Positions 35,016 to 44,222 of a stretch of DNA of 64,000 bases are shown here, in pieces. The translations under genes were made by a program, and so were the position numbers. The stretch is taken from contig RDOG01000009.1 of NCBI GenBank assembly GCA_011365055.1, positions 62,001 through 126,000 of the forward strand, read 5' to 3'. The notes below the pieces were generated by a model. The model made no database searches, had not been told where the DNA came from, and saw nothing but the letters and a program-made list of their open reading frames with translations. Source of the DNA: Promethearchaeota archaeon. Its GTDB lineage: Archaea > Asgardarchaeota > Lokiarchaeia > Helarchaeales > RDOG01. How positions within the stretch are numbered: the first letter of the stretch is position 1; every line of letters starts with the position of its first letter.

Positions 35016-38000
35016 TTAATTAAAGTGGTGAAACATTTTAAGGGCAATATTTTGTGCCGCATTTATATCAGCATTTATGATTGGGAGACCATTGTGATAA
35101 AAATATTCACCTCCTTTTTCTTTAGGAGGAGGGATTATTGTTGGAGTATTAGTTCGATATCCTTTTGTTGTATTTCCATACCATTTATCAAGTTTTTTAT
35201 TACTTTGAATTGCTTTTAAGATTAATATGGAGGAATATTGGGAAGTGTATCTAGCATTAACGTTATATAATTTTCCTCCAAATCGGCGAATTTTGAGATC
35301 TATAAGTTCTCTTAAAAGAGCTCGTGGGGAATGATTAATCCTAAAGTTAAGGAGCCTAGTTAATTTTCCTCGTTCAAGTTTAAGGGATTTCAAACTTTCA
35401 ACCGCAATGATTCTTGAATTATTTTTAATACTCCAATCAATAACGCGCTTCGAGAGCAAATGAGCAAGATAAGATATGCGACGATTATTTTTAAAACCAT
35501 GATTTGAAATTAAAGTTGAAATAGGTTTAAAAAATTTGCCCATTTTTAAAAAATCTTTTTCTAAATAAACTTTAACTCTTTGTAATCTAGCAAAATTATC
35601 CCTATTATTTAGAATTTTATCCCAAGTTTCAGATTCATCTATTTGAAGGTCGTTTTCAAAGATTAATTTAGAGAAATCAAACAAGCTAGCACTTAAATCG
35701 GTTCTAATTCCCCAATCAACACCCGTTATTTTTTGAGAATTCCGTTTTTCTATGGGGATAGAGATTTCAATAGGTATGATTAATAAGAATTTATTTTTTG
35801 ATTTCCGTAACAAATGTTTTTTTTGAATCACGTAATTTTTTATTTGATATAAATCAAATTTGGATTTTATAATTTTAGGACATTCATTTAAATGAGCGCG
35901 GAAGATCTTTTTTAATTGAGTTATATTGATTCTCGTAAGTGGTAAATTCTGCTTATTTAAAACTCGAATTTTTTCTTGAATCAGAGAGCCAAACATATAG
36001 AATTGAACATTTTTAAGCTCATTTTTTATTAATTTATTAAGAATAGGGGTTTCTATTTTCTCCAAAAATAAATTACAAAAATTATTGAAATTATCCTCAC
36101 AATCATCTCTTTTATATTGTTCATATCGTTCCAAAATAATGCGCTTTAACTGTCTAAAAATATGTTTTTGAAAATCATCTGATATTTGTTTTTCAAATTT
36201 ATTATATTTAAGAGCTAATTTCTGCTTAAAATTTTTTAAATCAAGATTATGAAGATAAAATTTACCCTCTTTTTGGCAATTTAAGGTTATGAGAACTTCT
36301 TCCAAAAATTCTTTAATTTTTTGATTGAATTTAAACCAATTTTCTAATTCAGGGCAACTAGCTTGGAATTCTTGAAATCGCCAAATTTTATTTTCATCTA
36401 AGAGTTTTAATCTAAATTTTAATTTTTTAGAATAATTTTTATTATAGTCTATAATTTCACTTATATAACCAGATTTTTTATGTAATTTCCATTCATCATC
36501 AAATAATCGCTCACCACCATCACCATGATGAATAATAACGTCTCTTTTTAATAAAGGAATCCCCCTTAGAAATAAATTTTCTTTGAAAATTATCAAATCA
36601 TTTCTAGTTACTTTAAATAAGCTATTGTCTTGTGTTTTTATCTTATTTAAAAGAAAAGAACACGTAAGAGCCCAGCGCAAAATTTTAATGAATTCTAATT
36701 TCTCAAAGTCATGAAGAGAAATATTTTTTATTTCATTAATAAAACAATCAAAATTTATTTGATTTAACTCATTTTTAATAATTTGATCGACTTCAGATGT
36801 TATTTTAAGTTCACTCATTAAGAATTCATATAACTTATAACTTTTGCAAATTGAAAAATACGTTCTTTTAGAAGATCTATGAGCTAGAAATAAATCAAAC
36901 ATATAATAAAATAATCGCTCGAACACTTTTCTGAAATATATTGATATTTCTTTCGAAGTTATACTTTTAATTTCTGAAGCTTTTAATATAGACAAATAAT
37001 TCTTAAGATTATTTTTATATTCTTTAAATAATCCTTGGATGTAAAAATAGTTTTCTTTTTCAAATATTTTATAAAAGTTAAATGGCTGCCTATTTTTTTG
37101 TAAAAACGCGTTCAATTCAGTAATATTTTCCATAAAGTAATCATTTATTTCATTGAATAATTTCATATGTTTCTCTTGTGATTTTAATATATCACCTGCA
37201 AGAACTAATGAATTTCTAATGCGGCGATCTTCAAGATGTTCAGGGGTACCCAAGTAATTATGAAGAATTTGAACTGTTCCGAACTTTGAAGAAAAACCGG
37301 TGCGTAAAATCCTAAATAATACAGTAAAATCTCCATTTTGATAGCGATTATAAGAATTATTATTCTTACTATTACGAATTTTTGTAATAGTTTCCAAGTT
37401 GAAGTTATGTAATATAAAATGATTAGTCATCCATCGATTTAAAAAGAAATTATAATCAATTTTATTCATAATTTCATTATATATAACCCGAGTTTGTTCT
37501 GGAAAGCGATGATAAGTTATTAATTTTTTAATTCTATTTTTTATTTCCTTTAAATCCTGAATTCGAGTCTTAAGCAAGTTACGAAGCGAGTTGATTGCAG
37601 GCATACGTGTTTTACTCTCTCTCGCAATGAATTGAAAATCGCTATTAGCTATAAATGAGGAATCTAATTGGTGCAGGGGTAACGGAAGGATATTTAATCC
37701 AAAATTTTTTATGAATTCTGCGATTTCTTGAAATGCTTGAAAGTCTTCGTTATAAAATTTTAATAAAGTTTCTTTTAAATTCTTTGAAATTTGTTTTTTA
37801 GCAGATAAAATAAACTTATTTCGTTTTCTAAGATTGTAAATAGCATCATTCAACTTATTTTTTTGAATATATATCAAATTGAGAGCCATTTTAACCTTTT
37901 TGAGATAAATTCGTGCAAGATTTTCGTCTTCGGGAATGGAAGCGAGAAGCTTGGGATCTCGCAAAAGGCGATGCTCAAGCCCTTTATATTCATGAACGTG

Positions 38001-38141
38001 TTTCCTCTCGAATGTTTTAAAATCTTGAATCTTAAGCGATTTCCGAATTTTATGATCTCTCAATTCAGCGTTTATATTTTCATTAGAAATAACAGGAGTT
38101 AACTTATATGTGAAACTCCTCACGTCTTTAAGCAGATACAT
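35016..38141 (-). CDS. Large RuvC nuclease of the TnpB/Cas12 superfamily (Cas12-like effector candidate)
   Basis: This 1,041-residue, very basic protein ends in a split RuvC nuclease: motif I ITGVDWGIRTDLSASLFD (Asp809), motif II RIIAVESLKSL (Glu915) followed by the bridge-like Arg-rich LERGKLTRLLNFRINH, and motif III PIINADINAAQNIALK (Asp1025). All three acidic residues are present. The TnpB zinc-finger site between II and III keeps its leading ARYTSQYSS but has lost every cysteine. TnpB proteins have about 400 residues; at 1,041 this has the size of type V effectors, with ~800 helical residues before RuvC I where WED/REC/PI domains lie in Cas12. It is divergent from a Cas4-Cas1 fusion gene. 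Family membership is firm; RNA-guided cleavage is inferred. Confidence 0.82.
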   Translation of the reverse strand: MYLLKDVRSFTYKLTPVISNENINAELRDHKIRKSLKIQDFKTFERKHVHEYKGLEHRLLRDPKLLASIPEDENLARIYLKKVKMALNLIYIQKNKLNDAIYNLRKRNKFILSAKKQISKNLKETLLKFYNEDFQAFQEIAEFIKNFGLNILPLPLHQLDSSFIANSDFQFIARESKTRMPAINSLRNLLKTRIQDLKEIKNRIKKLITYHRFPEQTRVIYNEIMNKIDYNFFLNRWMTNHFILHNFNLETITKIRNSKNNNSYNRYQNGDFTVLFRILRTGFSSKFGTVQILHNYLGTPEHLEDRRIRNSLVLAGDILKSQEKHMKLFNEINDYFMENITELNAFLQKNRQPFNFYKIFEKENYFYIQGLFKEYKNNLKNYLSILKASEIKSITSKEISIYFRKVFERLFYYMFDLFLAHRSSKRTYFSICKSYKLYEFLMSELKITSEVDQIIKNELNQINFDCFINEIKNISLHDFEKLEFIKILRWALTCSFLLNKIKTQDNSLFKVTRNDLIIFKENLFLRGIPLLKRDVIIHHGDGGERLFDDEWKLHKKSGYISEIIDYNKNYSKKLKFRLKLLDENKIWRFQEFQASCPELENWFKFNQKIKEFLEEVLITLNCQKEGKFYLHNLDLKNFKQKLALKYNKFEKQISDDFQKHIFRQLKRIILERYEQYKRDDCEDNFNNFCNLFLEKIETPILNKLIKNELKNVQFYMFGSLIQEKIRVLNKQNLPLTRINITQLKKIFRAHLNECPKIIKSKFDLYQIKNYVIQKKHLLRKSKNKFLLIIPIEISIPIEKRNSQKITGVDWGIRTDLSASLFDFSKLIFENDLQIDESETWDKILNNRDNFARLQRVKVYLEKDFLKMGKFFKPISTLISNHGFKNNRRISYLAHLLSKRVIDWSIKNNSRIIAVESLKSLKLERGKLTRLLNFRINHSPRALLRELIDLKIRRFGGKLYNVNARYTSQYSSILILKAIQSNKKLDKWYGNTTKGYRTNTPTIIPPPKEKGGEYFYHNGLPIINADINAAQNIALKMFHHFN

Positions 38142-38164
38142 GTATATATATTAGTATTTCTGCC

Positions 38165-38173
38165 ATTTAAATA
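38165..38173 (-). promoter_or_regulatory. TATA-like box for the RuvC nuclease gene
   Basis: On the minus strand TATTTAAAT lies 24-32 nt before the ATG at 38141, the distance from a TATA box to a transcription start in archaea. The mRNA would thus be nearly leaderless; no ribosome binding site is visible. Confidence 0.5.
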
Positions 38174-38406
38174 CTTAGGGTTAAAAATGCGCAAATTTCA
38201 GTGATATATCGTTAGAAATAAGATTAAACTTATCCATCTTTAGTTTAAATAACGTCATTTTTAATACTTAAGAAAACTATAAAGTAATATCGAAATATAC
38301 GAAATTATTAATCCTATATTTAAAAAAAGAAAAATAAGATACAAATTTATTTACTAAATAAAAAATCCCGTGATGCTTAAATAGTCATTTACTATTATCA
38401 ATAATT

Positions 38407-38426
38407 GAGGTTTGTTGTTTAACCTC
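38407..38426. other. Hairpin in the divergent spacer between nuclease and Cas1 genes
   Basis: GAGGTT and AACCTC enclose eight bases. It is a single CRISPR-repeat-like or operator-like stem; no second copy was found. Confidence 0.4.
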
Positions 38427-38461
38427 GGTTCTGATATTTAATTAGAAGATAAAAAAGCAAT

Positions 38462-38605
38462 ACACTTGATCATTTTAATCTTTATTTTTTTTATAAGTTG
38501 TTAAAATTCTTTCGCATTAAATTATAATTAAATTAAAATATTTTCATTTTTTCAAAAAATAAAAGTCTTTATTCAATCGTGTTCCCTTCGGGAACACTTG
38601 ATCAT
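38462..38605. repeat. Pair of 12-bp direct repeats ACACTTGATCAT
   Basis: Exact copies at 38462-38473 and 38594-38605, 132 bp apart, each containing the palindrome TGATCA. The second copy overlaps the end of the strong hairpin at 38579-38597. They lie in the non-coding spacer between the divergent nuclease and wHTH/Cas1 genes. Confidence 0.6.
38579..38597. other. Strong hairpin GTGTTCCC-TTC-GGGAACAC
   Basis: Perfect 8-bp stem with a three-base loop, the most GC-rich structure of an otherwise very AT-rich spacer. No T-run follows on either strand, so a plain terminator is unlikely. It could be the core of a small RNA or a protein-binding site. Confidence 0.55.
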
Positions 38606-38720
38606 GCGATTTTAAAATTGTTATAATGACGATTACATCATATTTTTTTATAGAAAAATGAGGTATAAATATAAGAAGAATTTTTTTTTATCTTTAAAGA
38701 TAAAAAATATTTTTCTTGGA

Positions 38721-38823
38721 AGCTCAAAAGAATGGGTTTTCTCGATTTAATATTTTTTGAAAAGTCGGAGTATAGTAATTTTTCAAAATCTAGAAAAAAA
38801 AGTGCAGGAGCTCAAAAGAATGG
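38721..38823. repeat. Pair of 15-bp direct repeats upstream of the wHTH-Cas1 operon
   Basis: AGCTCAAAAGAATGG occurs at 38721-38735 and 38809-38823, 88 bp apart, ending 75 bp before the wHTH start. Position suggests operator sites for the wHTH protein. Alternatively the spaced repeats are remnants of an array or integration site. Confidence 0.65.
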
Positions 38824-38898
38824 TCGCTTGGAAATTTTGGTCAAGAAATCAAATGAAACATCTATGGCTTTTCGAAAAAATCTAATTTTGAGAAGGGA

Positions 38899-39234
38899 AT
38901 GAAATTGCTAGAACAATTAAACGGGTTAAGTAAGGATTTAGTATTGCATGTTTTTACAGTTTTAATAGGTGATTATGTTAAGACCTTGAAAAATAAGCAA
39001 TATACAATATCAGATTTAAAGAAAAAATTAGAAATTAGTCATAATAGTTTGTATAAAGCGCAAAAAAGATTTATTGATTTAGAATTTTTTAATGTTGAAG
39101 TTAAAGAAAGTGGTTATCAGTTAAAATTAAACCTTAATAATGAACTCGTGAAAGATTTGGTTGCAATTGAATATTTTAGAAGAAATGGTCTTTCTTTTGG
39201 GGATATTATGGAGAAAGAAGGATTGAAATTATGA
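38899..39234 (+). CDS. Small winged-helix DNA-binding protein
   Basis: The 111-residue protein contains TISDLKKKLEISHNSLYKAQ followed by a recognition helix and beta wing (FFNVEVKESGYQLKLNL), a winged helix close to those of MarR/PadR-like or primase-accessory proteins. It starts 13 bp before the Cas4-Cas1 fusion and is clearly in its operon. Probable jobs are autoregulation through the repeats at 38721-38823, or an accessory DNA-binding subunit of the integrase. No family recognised. Confidence 0.72.
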   Translation: MKLLEQLNGLSKDLVLHVFTVLIGDYVKTLKNKQYTISDLKKKLEISHNSLYKAQKRFIDLEFFNVEVKESGYQLKLNLNNELVKDLVAIEYFRRNGLSFGDIMEKEGLKL

Positions 39235-39247
39235 GAAAGGCATTATC

Positions 39248-42200
39248 ATGACAGGTCCTCCAACCATTCCTTTAACATATATTTTGAATCACCTATTTGA
39301 CCAAGATCCAGATAATGATTCTTTTCCTCTCGATTTAAATCCTTCTGTTCTGAAGCAGAACCGAGTGATTCTTGCATATCACGATGAAATTAAACGGGAT
39401 GCAGCAATTCCATATATAGCTCTTCTGAAGGCAATCCAAACGAATTCTAATGTCTATATTTTAGTCAACTCGAATAAAAAAGCTGATCAAATAAAATCAG
39501 TAATTAATGAATTAATCCCAGATATCGCAGCCATTAATAGATTCGAGCATCCAGATCTTCGAGAAATCCCTTATCCTAGAATATACATTTCAACTTATCA
39601 ACGTTTTTTGAACCAAATTCTAGAACATAAAGTGAAAGGGATTAAAGTTGTCATCTTATATAATTTTAACTGGATAATTAAGAGAAATTATCACGTGAAG
39701 GAATTATTACTCAGCCAACTTCTTAATTACAAGGAAACTATAAGACCTTATAAGGGAAATTCAAATAATCGTAATATTCATATTATTTGGGTTTGGGAAA
39801 CCTTGCCCCAATCTCAAGAGCCAACTTTAAGACAATTAAAGTTACTTAAAAATAATCAAGAGTATACAAGAGAAATTGAAAATAGATTTGTACGAACGCA
39901 TATTCTTTGGAAAGATTTTCATGTACATGATGACGGAATAGATTCGAATATTTTTTTTATTGAAGAACAGGAAAGTTTTGATTATTTTATTCTTGGAAGT
40001 TGTTATCGGCGTGCAATTAAAAAAAATAATATAATTTCGCTTATAAATCAGTCTCAATATGGTGTTTTATGTACAATGGGGAAGAATCCACCATTTTTTG
40101 ACTTAGCGCGCGTCATAGAAGAACGCCTTCAAGCATTAATACAAGCTGGTTTAATCGTAGTTAAAAATGAGTTTTATTATAAAACAACAGAAATGGGGCA
40201 GGGATTAGTTCGATATGGACTTAATCTATATGATCATGAGGAAGTTATTAGTATTATTGCCGATCATAAAGTATTTATTACTAAAAATTTAAATGAATTG
40301 AGAAAATTCTTTTCCAGTGAAATTGAATTTAAAGGAAGGAAGGAAGAATCATTCGAGAAACTTTACCAAGATTTAGTAGCTTGCTCGCAAAGCATTGACA
40401 AACCTCTTTATTATTTAAAATATTTTTTTAATAACTTATATCTGAGAATTCTTTTTAGAGAACCAGAATATAGGAAGAATAAAGAAGAAATTGAAGAAAA
40501 AAAAATAATTAAGGAGTACACTGCAGCCATCATGGGCTATATTCAAAGAAAACCTAATCCAAAAATGGCAAGTTTTAAGGAATTATCGAATATTTTAAAA
40601 TATACAACTAAATATTTAGAAATATGTTTAAATATACTTGAAAAAAATGGACAAATAATACGAAAAAAGCAAGTTGTATTGCACAGAAAAGTCAAGGTGT
40701 GGGGGAATTCTTTTTCAAGGAATAAATGTAAAGAATGTTACTTTTTCACCACAGATCACCTTTGCTCTTTTTGGATAAATATTAAAAGAAACAATGAATC
40801 CTTAGTACCTAATTATTTATTAGAACGAACGGACGAAAACTATAATCCTGAAGCACATGGTTGCCATGTTTTTCATCAAAAACCTGAGAATTTTCGAATT
40901 CATAAAATAGAAAAGAATAAGCTATTGGAGAAATTAAAGTTCAGTTTAGATTCATTAGAGCCAATATTATTGCCTGTTACTTTTTTCTCAAAGTATAGTA
41001 TCTGTCCAACTGATGCAATATTAACATTGCTTGGTTTCAATTTGTATAATATTGATATGAGAAAAGGAATAGAACGACACCGAATTTTTCAACGTTTTAA
41101 TCAAGAATTAATAAAAGAATTTAAGAAAAATTCACAAATTGAAACTTCTGGCTTATATGAATTATTAAGTTACATGAAATACAAATGTTCTGTAATGAAA
41201 TTTGAACAACTTAACAATCAAGAGATAGAAATATTTCTTGACACTTATATACAATATATTATTGATAAAATTTCATTAAATCGGAAAGATCTTTATTCGA
41301 AGGAGGAAATTTTAAGAATAATTTTTGGAGGAATACCGCGAATAGAAGAGGAAGTTAGAGGTTCAACAATCAAAGGTCGTGGAGATTTAATCATTTATTC
41401 AAAAGATGTTATAAATATTATTGATCTTAAACCATCAGGTCCATATTATTACCAAAAATTACAATTGGCAGCATTAGCGATAGCTATTGAAGAACGTGCA
41501 CGAGAAAGAAACGAACGAATCAACATTGGAAAATTAATAATATTAACGCAAAACATGAAAGAACATCAATTTGAGCTTACAGATAAACTTAGGAATCAAA
41601 TTCAAGAAATTAAGAATGAATTAGAAAATTTTAATGTTAATAAGATTAAAACTGGAGAGAAATGTAATAATTTATTATGTGATAAAAGAAATATTTGTAC
41701 AATAGAAAATTTACAAGAATTTAAGCTAAATAGGCATTATGGATTCAAGTGTTTCATTTGTAAAGATCGATTTGAGAGTTTGGAATATCGAGGAATATTT
41801 CCGACGCGAACATTAATTCAATGTCAAACCTGTAGAACCACATATAAGCATGATGAGATCTTAATTGGCGATAATCAGAAGAAAGAATTGATAACTATTA
41901 CACCTGATCTTGATCATATCTTGGTTAAAAAAGCAAGAAAATTAGGGGTTGAATTAGGGATAACTAGTGTATATCGAAGAAAATCAGTGAAGATCTTATA
42001 CCCCGACACCGAATTTGATGAAAGTAAATTATTAGAAGGAATTTTTCCTGTTTTAGAAGATGGAGTGTATCCAAAATTAACAGAAATCGGAGTCATAAAA
42101 GATAAAAAAAGCGGAATATCGGAAGAAATGCAAATTTTTTTAAAAACAAAATATAACATCAATGTATATCAAGACCAACAACCTATAAAATACAATAAAA

Positions 42201-43213
42201 TTGAACCATTTTACGATGAAATATTTAATATTGTCAGAAAAACCGAAGGATTTCCCAAAAAATTAACATTATCAAATATTGAATCAAGATATACATTTGT
42301 ACGTTTGGCTTTAATATTATGTGAAAATGATGATAAGCTAGCTGAAATCAATTCTTGGATAATTCTTGACATTTATTTGCATGCTCTTTTAACTTCAGAC
42401 TTGAGAGCATTACGTGCATTAGAAGGTTCGGCGGCTTCCCGCATGTGGGCTTTTATTAAACCATTTTTTAAAGAAAAAGAACTTGAAGTCAATTCTAGAC
42501 TCCTTGAGCGCCGTGTATTAGATCAATATCTATTTTCTTCTATTAAAACTGCGGCAAAAAGTAAAGGAAATGTATTAATAAATTATTTTTTCCATAAGTG
42601 TGGAGAATTTACTAGATTGCTACATAATCAATTATTATTGGGATGGTATGGAACATCTGGTTTAAATCATGGGCGATTACGAAAGACTTCATTAGATGAG
42701 ATGGGATTAGTTGTTGATTTGAATGAAAATTTCAAATTAATCTTCTTATTGGGACTTATAAAAGCCTTAAAGGATAATAAAATTAAAAAATGGCATGTAA
42801 AAGCTTGGATTGGAACGAGAAGAATGTATAATTACTACTTAGATAGAAAAATAATGGAAATAATTGAAAATAACTGTGAGGATTTATGGATAAATGGTTA
42901 TTTAAAAGAATTGCAAATTGAAAAAAAAAATCTTAAAACGAATTATGAAGAATTTTTACTGAATTTGAAAAATCAGAGTATTATTCTTTATATTAATCTA
43001 TTAACAATACCAATTGAGGGTATTAGTATACTAAATCATTTAAAGGACTTTAATAAAAATGGTGAAAAGGCGTTCCCTGTAATAAAGGACGTATGTATTA
43101 AAATCGTTTCCAAAATGTTCCATCCATTTAGCTTGAAATCCAGTAAAATTATAATGCCTCAAAATGAAAAATGGAGATATTTTAAAATTTGGAAAAAGAT
43201 TTTTTTAAATTAA
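39248..43213 (+). CDS. Fusion: helicase-like region + wHTH + Cas4-like nuclease + zinc ribbon + Cas1-like integrase
   Basis: 1,321 residues. About 35-250: a RecA-like helicase fold without a Walker A motif, so inactive. About 265-325 and 420-480: two winged helices; Cys494, 497, 506 and 539 may hold a metal. About 575-820: Cas4/RecB nuclease with His611, Asp712 (GRGDLII), Asp726-x-Lys728 (IIDLKPSG), Gln739, and the four Fe-S cysteines Cys586, Cys806, Cys811, Cys817. 835-862: zinc ribbon (CFIC, CQTC). About 880-1295: Cas1-like domain with Glu1059 (LEGSAASRMW), SGLNHGRLRK and VVDLNENFK (Asp1157, Glu1160). The usual metal-binding His aligns with Arg1145; His1141 is nearby. Cas4 trims prespacers and Cas1 integrates them. 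No Cas2 is seen. Domain calls are by motif. Confidence 0.78.
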   Translation: MTGPPTIPLTYILNHLFDQDPDNDSFPLDLNPSVLKQNRVILAYHDEIKRDAAIPYIALLKAIQTNSNVYILVNSNKKADQIKSVINELIPDIAAINRFEHPDLREIPYPRIYISTYQRFLNQILEHKVKGIKVVILYNFNWIIKRNYHVKELLLSQLLNYKETIRPYKGNSNNRNIHIIWVWETLPQSQEPTLRQLKLLKNNQEYTREIENRFVRTHILWKDFHVHDDGIDSNIFFIEEQESFDYFILGSCYRRAIKKNNIISLINQSQYGVLCTMGKNPPFFDLARVIEERLQALIQAGLIVVKNEFYYKTTEMGQGLVRYGLNLYDHEEVISIIADHKVFITKNLNELRKFFSSEIEFKGRKEESFEKLYQDLVACSQSIDKPLYYLKYFFNNLYLRILFREPEYRKNKEEIEEKKIIKEYTAAIMGYIQRKPNPKMASFKELSNILKYTTKYLEICLNILEKNGQIIRKKQVVLHRKVKVWGNSFSRNKCKECYFFTTDHLCSFWINIKRNNESLVPNYLLERTDENYNPEAHGCHVFHQKPENFRIHKIEKNKLLEKLKFSLDSLEPILLPVTFFSKYSICPTDAILTLLGFNLYNIDMRKGIERHRIFQRFNQELIKEFKKNSQIETSGLYELLSYMKYKCSVMKFEQLNNQEIEIFLDTYIQYIIDKISLNRKDLYSKEEILRIIFGGIPRIEEEVRGSTIKGRGDLIIYSKDVINIIDLKPSGPYYYQKLQLAALAIAIEERARERNERINIGKLIILTQNMKEHQFELTDKLRNQIQEIKNELENFNVNKIKTGEKCNNLLCDKRNICTIENLQEFKLNRHYGFKCFICKDRFESLEYRGIFPTRTLIQCQTCRTTYKHDEILIGDNQKKELITITPDLDHILVKKARKLGVELGITSVYRRKSVKILYPDTEFDESKLLEGIFPVLEDGVYPKLTEIGVIKDKKSGISEEMQIFLKTKYNINVYQDQQPIKYNKIEPFYDEIFNIVRKTEGFPKKLTLSNIESRYTFVRLALILCENDDKLAEINSWIILDIYLHALLTSDLRALRALEGSAASRMWAFIKPFFKEKELEVNSRLLERRVLDQYLFSSIKTAAKSKGNVLINYFFHKCGEFTRLLHNQLLLGWYGTSGLNHGRLRKTSLDEMGLVVDLNENFKLIFLLGLIKALKDNKIKKWHVKAWIGTRRMYNYYLDRKIMEIIENNCEDLWINGYLKELQIEKKNLKTNYEEFLLNLKNQSIILYINLLTIPIEGISILNHLKDFNKNGEKAFPVIKDVCIKIVSKMFHPFSLKSSKIIMPQNEKWRYFKIWKKIFLN

Positions 43214-43323
43214 GAAAATTATCATCATAAAACGACAATTTTATGATTTCTTAAAAAGGAATCTTAATAATTAAAGTAAGATATAGAAAAGTTCATGATT
43301 TTTTTGGGAATATTAGGATAGAA

Positions 43324-44043
43324 ATGAGAGCAATTATAGAAAAATATAAAGTTGGTAATCATTATTTCATCAAAATTAATTACGAAAATAGAATAGATAC
43401 GTTTAGATTCTTTTATCATGATGCTTGTCCCAAATGTTTAGATCCCAGACATCCATCTATTTGCCCTACATGTGAAAAAGATACCTTGAATTTTAACTTA
43501 TTATCATTAGGAATCTATTATAGTAAAGATCAATATAAGAAACCAATAAAAGGAAAAATTAAAAAATATGAATCTGATCCTTTTTCGGAGCAAATTCTAG
43601 ATTTAAAGCCAAGCAGAAAAAATTTTATTAAAGAGGAAACGAGGATTTCAACGGGAGAGAAGTTCGCGAAATTATTAGAATGGTTGATAATAGAAGAGAA
43701 GAAAATTGAAAAAGATAAATATTCTTTTATAGTTCCAGTTCCATCAGATAAAGAATTTAATCAAATTGATTATTTTGGCAAACCACTATCAGAATTACTT
43801 GAATTAGATTATAATGATGAATTATTAAAGCGATCAGGGGAAGATCGATATGAATTTATTGGGAAGTATCTAAATAATATCAACATCATAGTGCTTGATG
43901 ATATATTCACAGGGGTCAAGGGAACAATCCATAAATGTGTTCATGAATTAATAAAAAATGGAGCAAGCGAAATTTTAGGAATTGTCTTAGGGCGAACCTT
44001 GAGTATTGAAAAAAATTATTTTTTTGAAATAAAAGCTCCTTGA
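43324..44043 (+). CDS. ComF-like phosphoribosyltransferase-fold protein with zinc finger
   Basis: The 239-residue protein has an N-terminal four-cysteine site (Cys35, 38, 47, 50: CPKC, CPTC) and a type I PRTase core whose PRPP loop reads NIIVLDDIFTGVKGT (Asp192-Asp193), preceded by SFIVPVPSDKEF. This arrangement is that of ComFC/ComF, which acts with DprA and helicases in natural DNA uptake; its substrate is not known. It is 110 bp after the Cas4-Cas1 fusion and 180 bp before dprA, all on the plus strand, suggesting one functional set. Confidence 0.8.
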   Translation: MRAIIEKYKVGNHYFIKINYENRIDTFRFFYHDACPKCLDPRHPSICPTCEKDTLNFNLLSLGIYYSKDQYKKPIKGKIKKYESDPFSEQILDLKPSRKNFIKEETRISTGEKFAKLLEWLIIEEKKIEKDKYSFIVPVPSDKEFNQIDYFGKPLSELLELDYNDELLKRSGEDRYEFIGKYLNNINIIVLDDIFTGVKGTIHKCVHELIKNGASEILGIVLGRTLSIEKNYFFEIKAP

Positions 44044-44222
44044 AAAGCCATTTTTCCTAGAAGATAGCCAATGGAAATGCATTTCAAAAGATATTGGGAT
44101 TAGATTTTTAATAATATTGAAATATCAATTCTATTAATTCTACCTTGGAGAGGGCTATATTAAATATGAGAGATACAAATTTCTAGCTAAATATCAAATA
44201 TAAAAGATTTTCAAGACCTAAG

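Noticed and set aside
38096..38120. GGAGTT/AACTCC inverted repeat at the 5' end of the RuvC gene
   Set aside because: Only 6 bp with a 13-bp loop inside coding sequence; expected by chance.
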